DNA from: Primulina eburnea
Taxonomy: Eukaryota > Streptophyta > Magnoliopsida > Lamiales > Gesneriaceae
Reading direction: 5' to 3'
NCBI RefSeq assembly: GCF_022965805.1
Contig: NW_027330882.1
Coordinates: 1 to 64,000 of the forward strand
DNA: 64,000 bases
The translations under genes and the position numbers were made by a program. Shown in pieces: positions 47,781 to 58,294 of this stretch (positions are counted from its first letter, which is position 1; the number at the start of each line of letters is the position of its first letter). The notes beneath the pieces were generated by a model that was given only the letters and a program-made list of their open reading frames with translations, ran no database searches and was not told the DNA's origin.

Positions 47781-49932
47781 TGTTAGAGTAGGTGCCCGTC
47801 AAGCCAAGTGTTGACCGAGTGTTCACAATGAAACTCTATGTATAAGCAATCTTTATTTTAGTAATATTTGATATTATTATTTTGGCACATCTTTATCTGT
47901 ATACCCATGCTAGTTGCATAGATAAAGCCCTTGAATATACAAATAGTAGAAAGAATATGAGATGCTCATATGATGAGTATCATGAAACTCGTATTTGTAA
48001 TACTGTATATTCTAAACGGTTCCTAGTCGATTCAGCCGCCACTAAGAAGGATATAGACCGCTCGAGTTCGAGACTAGTATCTGCGATGTGAGTACCATGT
48101 TTAATTGGTAGGGGACATTGTGATGTCCGAACATGCAGATAGGTGCTCTTTGAAGAGTGCACTGAACAACCCTCCATAAAAGAACTTTCCAAGTGGTTCT
48201 CACTTATCGAGTGGAAATGTCCTAGTTTATGGTTGTACAGAATTAGTCCTTATGACCCGGGACAACATTGAGACTCTATGTGCTAGAATTACACTTTGAC
48301 TTGTTTACCGACTCTCATGGGTCATCAGGTGGCAAGGTTGGGTGTTCTGTCGAAACACATAGGAGTCGATGCATTGTAGTCGGGGATTCACCGCTTACCT
48401 TCGGGTATGGATATCCTATGTGTTATCATGTGTATGTAGGTTGAAATCTCTGGCCAGAGTATGGTGGTAATTATGAAAGGGGTTTCATAGATTACACCAT
48501 CGATGCAACTACGACATGACACATAGTATCGATTCATTGACAACTCTCGATAAACCAATGGTTGTCGAATCGATCGGGATATATGAGTTGAAGGGACCGT
48601 ACTGTACGCTAACCATAATAGAATGGTTCTTGCAGGCACTGTCATTTGATACCTAGGGAATCATGTAAGCGATGCTGCTAGGTGTTTAACATGATTGGTT
48701 GGGTACTATCAGACTTGAGTTCTGACGTTCTTATTATCAAGGTGTTGATAAATAAGAATGAAGCAATTGGGGTATGCTCATATAAGGACATGTTTAGTCC
48801 GAATCACATAGAGATGTGAACCATCGGCTAGTTGTATCAATGAACCATTGAGGGCCACACAAGTACTAGCTTTCTAGATCCCGTTGAGAAGTAAAAAATA
48901 GTTCAATGTGTTGAACGACTTATAAAGGAGTTTATAAGCGTAAGGAAAATTAGAAGTATGACTTCTATAAAGGAGAAAATAGTTCAATGTGTTGAACGAC
49001 TTATAAATGAGTTTATAAGTGTAAATAAAAATAAAAGTATGACTTCAATGAGAGAAATGTAAATTTTAATTTATGGAAGTGTTCCTAAATTAAAATTGGC
49101 CAAGTGAATAATGTATTTGAAAATTATGATTTTCATAAAAATTATTATGGACTAAATTAAATTAATTCAAGTCTTGAATTAATTAAACACTAGTGGACCT
49201 AGTAGAGTCCAAATAATTAAATTAATTCAAGTGTTGAATTAATTAAAGAATATTGAGTCTTGTAAAGCTCAATTAAAATAATTATTTAACTAGTGGGACT
49301 TGGGTAAATTCAAGTAATGTTTAATTAGTCTCAAATATGTTTGAGATAATTAAAATTTAGTCCAAGGTTTTTAATTTGATTAAAAACCATATAATATGCA
49401 TGCATGAGAGGTGAAGGGTTGGGAGACTACTTTTTGTGTTTTCAAAGCATGGCATACAAAAAGTGATTCTACCTTTTTCAACAACCAAGGCTAGTCTCCC
49501 CCCCACTCCATTCACTCCCTCTTGGCCGAATTCTCCATCACCTTTCTTCTCCAATTTTCTCTCCAATTTTGTTCTTCAATTGTTGGATATACAAAACACT
49601 TCTCTTTGAAAACTCCTCTTAATTTTCTAGTGCAAATTAAGAGGGGATTTACCTAGTTGGTGGTGGGCTTAATTTGAAGGAAAGATTCAAGGTAGGAGGA
49701 AGCTTGTAGATTTCTTCATGCCATACAAGAGCTAAGGTGTTTACACCTTAGTTGGAGCCATAATCAATATTTGAGATTGATAGATAAAATTCTAAAACAC
49801 CCTATGTATGACATTATTTGGTGTTTTTGTATTTGCTACACATTATACTAATGGTGGCCGAAAATTTTATGTAAAAATCAAAAATTTTTCACTTCCGTTG
49901 CGCTTCCGGTCACCGTAACCGATCCCCTTTCA
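47781..49932 (+). repeat. 3' LTR of copia element
   Basis: Partner of 40615-42777, following the polypurine tract AAGTGGGAGA. It ends CCCTTTCA and is followed by CTCTC. Confidence 0.93.
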
Positions 49933-49937
49933 CTCTC

Positions 49938-49957
49938 TCCAAAGTAACTCTTTTATT

Positions 49958-49995
<38 letters not shown>

Positions 49996-50516
49996 CAAAA
50001 CAACACTCTATTTTCCCACTTTTTTCTATTATATTTTTATGGAAAAGAATTTCGACAATGAAAATATAAGCTATAAACTTTACACACATTATTGTAGTTC
50101 TTCGCAGTGAAATTTGATGGATCTGACTGCTCTAATGGCAGAGTATTTTTGGGAACTTAAAAGCATGAAATATCACTATATCGGTAACTATATCTTTTTC
50201 ATTATTTATAATATTATATTATTATTTTATATAATATAATTTTCAGTCACACCATAAATTCAACATGTGTTTTTCGATTCGATCACCGGTCCGGTTATGA
50301 AGATGATCCGGTTATGAAAACATTGAAGTATACTTTTGTTTCCAACATCAGTCACATAAAAATTATGTTTCAACATTTACGGTTGTTCCGATTATAAAAA
50401 TCACGCAGTTTCCACACAGTTACGAAAATTGTGCTTCCCAGATGACTACAGGATATTGTTGCACGTCCCCTCCTCAGGTTCTCATTCAAGAAATCTTCGT
50501 TATATAAGTATTCTAT
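49938..50516. other. 3' flank of UTP11 with AT microsatellite
   Basis: No ORF is supported. It should contain the UTP11 3' untranslated region on the minus strand. A TA/AT dinucleotide run lies at 49962-49988. The pre-insertion neighbour across the copia element is the maturase-like pseudogene. Confidence 0.55.
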
Positions 50517-50795
50517 TCAACGTTTCCTTTCATGTCGTCATTTATACACGGGTCTTGAAGTGGGACTAACCATTTCATCTTCACGCAGTTTGCGTTTCTT
50601 ACCCCTTTTCTGCACCAATGATGCATTAAAATGATTACCCTACAGCGAAACAAGGAAAAAATGAAGCATATAACGTACTCTCTGAAATATTGATATCTGT
50701 AACTCTTTCTGCGTAGACATATCCGTGTATATTTTCTCTAGGTCTTTTAACCGTTTTTTTCTAGCCTCTAGCTCTCGATATAAAGAATCTGTCTT
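50517..50795 (-). pseudogene. UTP11: UTP11 last two exons (from a different gene copy)
   Basis: Exon 8 (about 50795-50697) encodes SLYRELEARKKRLKDLEKI and YTDMSTQKELQ. Exon 9 (50609-50517) encodes KRGKKRKLREDEMVSPTSRP and VYK. Together they form the conserved C-terminal coiled and basic tail of UTP11. Two lesions are seen. The exon 8 donor reads AT where GT is expected directly after KELQ. The Trp expected after VYK is TGA (50540-50538), six codons before the normal stop at 50519-50517. Both are G-to-A changes on the coding strand. The exons lie beyond exon 1 of the 22-24 kb copy and on the same strand, so they cannot end that copy. Element E starts about 20 bp upstream of exon 8. Confidence 0.8.
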
Positions 50796-50814
50796 CTTGC
50801 ATGTTGATCATGTT

Positions 50815-53010
50815 TGTAGAACCCGAAAATCAGATTACGTATAAGCCATGCATAATTTATATTATTTAAATTAAAAATGAATTTTTATGAAAATACGAAG
50901 TGTTTTATTTATTTTATAAAGTAGATGTTTAGTTTCACCTTTTCAGGATAAATACGTGACACCGGACCGGAGTTTGGAGATTTGAGATAAGATTAATAAT
51001 AAGATAAATATTCCTAATTTTAATTTAAGTCAAGAAATAATTTAATTTGAAGAAAGAGAATGATTTAGGATTTATTAAATTAATGGGAGTCAAATTAGTA
51101 AATAAACTCTATTAGGTTCAATATTTAATTAAAGTTTAAGTAAAATGTGTAAACAATTGGGGATGAACTAATATAGGGTAAATATATTCAAGAAATTAAA
51201 CATAGCATTTAAACATTTAAATTGAGGTCATGTATGCCATGCAAAAGTTCTAAGCAAGATGCTAAACTAAATTAATTTGTTAATGCATTAAAATAAATGT
51301 AATGAAGGTATAAAATCTTAAACAATTAAAATGCAAGGTTTAAATAAAAATATACAATGCAAATTAATAATAATGACCAACATTTAAAATATTTCAAAGG
51401 TTGATAACTCTCCATTCAAACTATCTCTAATTACATTTCATGGTGTATTCATGTCCTATTCTAATTCTCTAATTAGTAGGAAATTTAAATGCAATAAAGC
51501 ACCTCATTTCTCCCCAACTAATTACCTTGCAAATGAATAAGACCATGCATCAAAGAAATGAGAAAAACCAACGGCAATAAGGAGTGAAGGAGAAGCAATT
51601 CAAACCCATTCAAATTTACCACTAAATGTTTTTTTTATAATGCATTCATTTCCCACTTTTAAACTCCATAATTAGGGGTAATACATGCATCATAATTGTC
51701 TTTGAAGCTCTTCAACCCCTTTATGCTAGCAAATAAACGTGAATAACAACTAGAATAAGAACAAGTAATCGGCAGCAAGGGGAATCAAAAGCATTTCAAA
51801 ATCCATTCCACTTCTTGACTTGTAACTCCCAAACTAAATGCATATTATAGCACCTTTAACATCTCATTTATCATTCACCTTCATCATCTACACTTCCTAT
51901 ACCCCATTACCTTCAAAATACATCAGCAAAACAGCATCTAGGAATCGTGCACAGCAGCAGTAACACAAGGAAGAAAACTCAACTCCGTTCCGCCGCTCGT
52001 ATTAGTCGTTTTGATTTGTTTTCTTCAAATCAAATTCCAGGCATGTATATATTATTTATTTGCTCTTCAATCAAGCCATATTAGATATTTGAAACCATTA
52101 TATATTCATGATATAAGCAGCAATTCGAAATTTGACAGCAAACATTCTGAAAATTTAACACAGCCTTCTCGGCCCTTGGTGTTCTGCCTTACGGGTGAGT
52201 TGTTTTGATGAATCTAAGTGGTTGCTTCGGTCCAGGCACACAGGGCTGCTTCTAGGCGTGATTTAGAGTGTCTTAGGAAGCTATTGGGTCATTGGTTTCC
52301 ATCCATACACACACAAATGCAGAAATGACAGCAACGTTTTATTTGAGTGCAAAATGAGACACGGTTTCTGCCATTGAGTTGTTTAAGTGGAGTGTTCGAA
52401 CCTTGGCTGTCCTAGGGATTGTAGCCATGGTTAGAACCCTCCCTTAACATGTCTAGGGTGTGACCAAATCGGTATTTACAAGCTTGGTTCAAAGAGCCAT
52501 CAGATTTTTACATCAACAATGCAAGAGTCATTCGGTTTTTCCCTTTTTAGATTCTATGTGAGTGTGATTTCGGTTTTTGTGTGTTGGATGAATTGTGGTT
52601 GGCTCCTAGCATGTGGCCATGGTTCATACAACTCTCCATCGTGTCTAAATCGAGTCATGGTCGCTCAAATGGCCATTGGAACGATACAAAAAACAATGCA
52701 ATACATCACACTATACAGAAATTGGCTCTCTCGGTTTTGAGCTGTGATTGTCCTTGGTGTTAGCTCGGTTTGTGCCTGGCTTTTAGCCCTTAGCCATGGT
52801 CCAAGCCATGCCTTAGATGTTGGTAAGAGTCCTTGGGCGGTGGTTCAAGCCCATAGTCATTTATTTCAGGATTTTCACCACAAACAAGTAAACTGCTACT
52901 GCTGCACTTTTCCAGCAGCTTTGAGCTTCGGTTTTGGTGCTTGTTTGAGTTCTTGTTTGGCTTTTAGCCCATGACCTTAGACTGGACAGTACCGTAATGA
53001 GTTAGGAAGG
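50815..53010 (+). repeat. 5' LTR of element E, left part
   Basis: It starts TGTAGAACCCGAAAATCAG and matches 250-2446 of element A's LTR. It is cut after GAAGG by element F. Confidence 0.88.
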
Positions 53011-54766
53011 TGTGAAGGCCCGAAAATCCTTGCTTGAAAATTTGCGGAAAAATTAAATTTTTTTTTAAAGAACTTAAATTTCCTTATTCGTAAAATCAAC
53101 TGATAAATCAAGTTCAATGTTTAAAAATATAGCAGCGGAAAAATAAAGTTTGCCAACAACAACAATTTAAAATTTATCCAACGACTGATAAAATTGTTTG
53201 CGGAAAAATAACAACTGCTTCACTGAGGTCCTCGGGTGCCACTACTGCCGACCCAAGCTGGCTCACTGGTCCCCGCCCTCGGCCCTAACCTCATCAGTAC
53301 CTACAACAATCAAGTCTAGTGAGCCTAAAGACTCAGCATGCATATATCGCAGGTAACGAGTAAAATCTGAAGTAAAATATGCATGGGATAAAATATCATG
53401 TCATGAGGCATGCTGAAAATAATCTGTACTGAGCAATTATAATACGTGCATAACTGAACTGAAAATCACAGTAAAAATATTTGCTCCTTGAAGCCCTGTA
53501 CTGAAATAACTGGTAAAATTTTCTATTGATATTATGGTCTACGCCTGTGGCCCCTGCACTAAGCTGAACTGATCGGTAACTGGCTACCGGGGAGTCTGAA
53601 ACTGAACTGAGCTGGCCGGTCACTGGCGACCGGATGGTACCAAACTGAACTGATCGGTCACTGACGACCGTATAAAATAATACTCCCACATAGTGAATGA
53701 ACCACAAGCCATATCGCATAAATCTAAAAAATAATCATTTTCTATTTAATGCACGTAAAATAATTCATTGGCATAATGAAAATTCCTGTATATTTTACCA
53801 ACTGGATTGGATTGTATCGTCCCCAGGCTCGCTGCATCCTAAATATGCCATGAAAATATGCAATATATTTTTCTTGACCAAACTATGCAATTAAGTTTGA
53901 AAATGCGACAAATACGTCTAACCGCTTCGAATTTAATCATGAATTCGAACCAACACGAACCGACACTGAACCGACGTATAGTCATGATTAAAATTCGCTC
54001 AAAATTATGAACTAATGCTCCTAAAATGGTGAGGGTCGAAATCTAGGTGAAATGGAGGCCAAAACATGAAACGCTCTTTCGAGAGTCAATTTGGCACATC
54101 GCACCGTAAATTCTCGTACGACCTCAAAAATGATCCGAATCACGAACGGTCAAAAACATGACCCTCCTAACTCAATGGGGCACTGTCCAGTCCAAGGCCA
54201 TAGGCTAAAAGCCAACCGAGAACTCGAACGACGCCTCTGAACAGCAGCCTACTTGCTGTAAAAAAATACAGCAGCTGCGCAAGTGTAGTGTCTTGCTTAG
54301 ATCGATGTCTTGCGTCGTTCCAGTGGCCATTTGATTGACCATGGCACAATCTAGACATATAGGGGCATGGTATGAACCGTGTCTATGGGCCATAGGCCAA
54401 CCAAGATCCATACCAAGCAACCAAAAACCGAAACCATTTGCTGAACCAATGAAGAAGCCGAATGGGGAAAGGGGCTGTTCTTGTTGATTTGATTAAAACC
54501 GATGCACCATGGACCAAGCCACCAAAAGGGCGACTTAGTCACGTCTTAGACATTCTAGGGGAGTGATCTAACCATGGCTAAGAGCCCTTAGGGCAGCCAA
54601 GATCAGATCAAACCCTCATGACAGGAAACTGAAATTTTCGAACACCATTTTCTGCACCTATGGGGCTTGCTGTCATTTCGGTTTTTCCAGCAAGCATGAG
54701 ACTGAAAAAAACGTTCTAACATGGCCCTAACATGTCCTAGTACATGTCCATATGCAGCCTCGAGCC
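53011..54766 (-). repeat. Truncated 3' LTR of element F
   Basis: It matches 58295-60056 of the 5' LTR and ends in plus coordinates at CTCGAGCC; beyond this is pol. Hairpin TGAGCCTAAAGACTCA lies at 53320-53335. Confidence 0.88.
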
Positions 54767-56759
54767 AATTGCTCATCTGCTGACTGTCCACTGCGAATAC
54801 GGTCAAGCAGAGAAGACTGAATGGTCAAGGTAGATAGACGAGAAACTCTACCTCGAGGATAAGTCTCGAGATCAAACCTCTGCATCTCAGTCTGAAGAGG
54901 TCTTTGAATCGTCAAGTGAGGCATCACTGCGACTTTTCTGCTCAGTGCATCTGCAACTACATTAGCCTTACCCGGGTGGTAGCTAATGTCACAGTCGTAA
55001 TCTTTCACAAGCTCCAACCAACGCCTCTGACGCATGTTCAGCTCCTTTTGCGTAAAGAAATACTTGAGGCTCTTGTGGTCGGTAAAGATCTGGCACTTCT
55101 CTCCATACAAATAATGCCTCCAAATCTTCAATGCAAAAACTACGGCGGCCAACTCTAGATCATGGGTAGGGTAATTCTTCTCGTGGGTTTTCAGCTGTCG
55201 AGACGCATATGCTATCACCTTCCCATGTTGCATGAAAACTGCACCCAAACCGAGCTTCGAAGCATCGTTATAAAGGACAAACTCGCCGGGTCCTGACGGT
55301 GTGGCCAAAACTGGTGCTGAAATAAGAGCTTGCTTCAACGTATCGAAGCTCATCTGGCACTCATCGCTCCACACAAACTTCATATTCTTCTTTGACAATG
55401 ATGTGAGTGGAACGGCAATGGAGGAGAATCCCTGAATGAATTTCATGTAATATCCTGCTAGCCCAAGAAAACTACGGATCTCGGATGCATTCTGCGGCAC
55501 AACCCAATCTCTGACTGCAGCGACTTTCGCCGGGTCTACCTCAATGCCACTGCTAGAAATAATGTGTCTCAAGAACGCCACCTTCTCTAACCAGAATTCG
55601 CACTTACTGAACTTTGCGAATAATTTGTGCTTCTGCAAGGTCTGCAGCACTGTGGTCAGATGTCTGCTGTGATCCTCCCGACTCTTGGAGTAGACGAGAA
55701 TGTCATCTATGAACACTATCACAAACTGGTCGAGGTACGGCTGAAATACGCGATTCATGAGATCTATGAAGATCGCTGGTGCATTCGTCAGTTCGAACGG
55801 CATCACAAGGAACTCGTAGTGACCATAACGAGTCCTGAAAGCTGTCTTCGAGACATCAGCATCTCTCACTCTCAACTGTTGATAACCAGAACGCAGATCA
55901 ATCTTGGAGAAAATCGAAGCTCCCTGCAACTGGTCAAACAGATCCTCTATCCTCGGCAGTGGGTATTTGTTCTTAACTGTAACCCTATTTAACTCCCGGT
56001 AGTCAACGCAAAGCCTCATAGAGCCATCCTTCTTCTCCACAAATAAGACCGGCGCGCCCTATGGTGAAAAGCTCGGGCAAATGAACTCCTTGTCCAGAAG
56101 TTCCTGTATCTGCTTCTTAAGCTCTGCCATCTCTGTCGGTGCTAATCGGTACGGCGCTTTGGATATCAGAGCCGTACCTGGCATAAGCTCAATGGAGAAC
56201 TCCACCTCTCTCTCAGGTGGCATACTAGAGACGTCTACGGGAAAAACGTCTAAGAAATCTCTGACAATTGGAACATATGAGGCTGACCGGTTAGGTTCCT
56301 CGGGGACAGATAAAAAGGTCGCTAGAAATGCCCGACACCCTCTATGCATGAGCTTCCTAGCCTGAACATATGGAATAATGCGCGGTAAAAGAAAGTACCT
56401 GTCCGGCTCAAATAAGAATTGCTCCTTCCCAGGCGGTCGGACAAGAACAGATCTCCGCTTGAAGTCTATCAACACTCTGTTCCTCAATAGCCAGTCCATC
56501 CCTAGGATGAAGTCAAATTCTGGCATCGGTAGCACGATCAGATCCGCATACACAAGGTTACCGTGCAGCTCCATATCTATATCTCGGATAACATTGGTGG
56601 CTGCCATCTCCTCGCCTGACGGCAACACTACTGAAAAGGCTATGTCTAACCCAATGGTTTTGATTTTGAGAAAATTTGCAAAGACCTCCGAAATAAACGA
56701 GTAAGTGGCCCCTGAATCTATTATGGCCTTGGTAGCGGAACTAGATATAAAAATTCTCC
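54767..56759 (-). pseudogene. Protease, RT and RNase H of element F
   Basis: After the intron acceptor the frame opens with an aspartic protease (IIDSGATYSFIS, then GMDWLLRNRVLIDF). RT follows with [23 protein letters not shown] and the catalytic FIDDILVYS, then RNase H ([36 protein letters not shown]). A stop replaces the Trp of SPWGAP near 56058 (TGG to TAG), the same codon lost in element D. The Gly of MPFGLTNAP is Glu. The frame ends in [14 protein letters not shown] and then runs into LTR sequence. No integrase remains. Confidence 0.88.
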
Positions 56760-56960
56760 CTGAAAGATCGGAACTCTAAGTTGAATCCCACTACAAGATC
56801 TAAACTTATAGACATGCAAAGGTTAAAGTTCTTCTAGCTTAATTCCCCCAAAATAAATTTGAGTAGAGCATGCAATCCTATAACAGTTCTAAGTTCAAAA
56901 TTCTAAATCCCGATTCCCAAAACGCTGAAATTCGAATAATAACTCAATGCTTAAAGGTAC
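56760..56960 (-). other. Intron at the gag/protease boundary of element F
   Basis: A 201-bp segment on the minus strand begins GACAG/GTACCTTTAA and ends GATCTTTCAG/GGAGAA. Retained, it brings a stop a few codons after LLTG. Removed, gag ...LLTG joins protease RIFIS in one frame. It sits at exactly the same codon as the segment in element E (63500-63696). Confidence 0.75.
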
Positions 56961-58054
56961 CTGTCAACAACATAGTCTCCGGGTTTGTTTCCGCTGCATG
57001 GAGAGCAAAAACTCTGCCTTGAGTAGGCAGATGTATCTGAGGGCACTGCAGCAACACGTGGTCTGGACTGCCACATTTAAAAAAATTCTTGAGCCAGCCA
57101 TACACACTCCAGGATGGCGGCGTGAGCACCTGGGGCAGACTGGGTGCTCAAAAGTCCTCGGGGCTGGGCGCCCCTGCTGCTGGCCTCTGATTCTAGGCGG
57201 CCCATGAAATGGCCTCTTGTTTTGCTGCTGATGCTGATGAGGAGGAGGGCAGTGTGGTACCTGAACTGGGCGCTTGCCCTGACGATCCCTCTCGATATCC
57301 CGTAGATCCTGCTCTGCGGCTAGGGCCTTGGAGACAACAATCTCATAAGTAGCAGGGTCAGACACCCTAACATCCCGGCGCAATATCGGACGTAGACCCA
57401 CCAGGAAATGCATCAACTTAGGCCTGGCATCATTCACTATCAGGGGCACAAAGTGACAGCCCCTCTCGAACTTACGGATGAACTCTGTAACCGTCATATC
57501 ACCCTGTCTCAGACTCATAAACTCGGTGGTCAACCTGGTGCGAACTTCCTCCGCAAAATACTTGGAGTAGAAAACCTCCGTGAAGCGTGTCCATGAAAGT
57601 GTAGCTAGGGTCAGGGCTACCGACGCTCCTTCCCACCATAAGCGGGCGTCTCCAGTGAACAGATAGGTGGCGCATCTGACTCTGTCGGCATCTCCCAGCT
57701 CCATAAACTCGAAGATGACCTCGAGGGATTTGATCCATCCCTCAGCAATCATGGGGTCGGACGTCCCAGAAAACTCATTCGGACGCATCTTCCTAAACCT
57801 CTCATAAATAGCCTCGGGCCCTGTCGGCCTGGCTGCGGCTGCGGCTGCGGCTGCGGCATTGTTCCCCGCAAACTATGCGAAGAACTGCGTCATCCCAGCT
57901 AGCATCTGGGCATTCATGTCAGGTGGAGGGGGAGGTGGAGGTGGAGGTGGAGGAGGAGGAGGAGGAGGTGCCTGCCTCTCTTGTCTCTGATCAAACTCGT
58001 TCTCATGACGACGCCCACCACCTCTCGGGCGTCCTACTTGACGTCTAGGGGCAT
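56961..58054 (-). pseudogene. gag of element F
   Basis: Start MPLD at 58054. The N-terminus has long proline and alanine tracts (about 57970-57836) and a stop in FFA*FAGN (CAG to TAG). The capsid part 57788-57100 is open (MRPNEFSGTSDPM, WIKSLEVIFEFM, FYSKYFAEEVR, DMTVTEFIRKFERGC). A frame change near 57100 puts the zinc-knuckle region (FKCGSPDHVLLQC) in another frame, and its first Cys is lost. The end FALHAAETNPETMLLTG reaches the intron donor. Frameshifts also lie just after the start. Confidence 0.85.
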
Positions 58055-58280
58055 ACTATTCCAACATAACCCATACGTAACTAACATGCATAATTCCATG
58101 ATTTTTTTTATATAACCACTGAAATACTGAAAATCTGATTGAAAACTAATATGTGGAAGCATGCTGTCAAAATAATTCATGCTTGAAATAAAATGCTGAA
58201 ATGTAAAACTTACAGACCAAAGACGTGGCTTCGTGAACTTCTCGTGGTCAGTAGTAGTGTAACCCTTTACAAGAACATAG

Positions 58281-58292
58281 GCTCTGATACAA
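58281..58292 (-). other. Primer-binding site of element F (decayed)
   Basis: The minus strand reads TTGTATCAGAGC, one substitution from TGGTATCAGAGC. Confidence 0.7.
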
Positions 58293-58294
58293 AC

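Larger units (their letters stand above)
40615..49932 (+). mobile_element. Ty1/copia retrotransposon, full-length but decayed
   Basis: A plus-strand element with 2.16-kb LTRs, perfect target duplication CTCTC (40610-40614 and 49933-49937), primer-binding site, gag, remnants of protease, integrase, RT and RNase H in copia order, and a polypurine tract (GTGGGAGA, 47772-47779). LTRs differ at only a few percent of sites by eye. Pol has many stops and lacks most of integrase, so the copy depends on others or is dead. Confidence 0.93.

Noticed and set aside
50640..50697. U12-type AT-AC intron after UTP11 exon 8
   Set aside because: The donor ATATCA lacks the U12 consensus ATATCCTT and the acceptor is CAG; a mutated GT donor is simpler.
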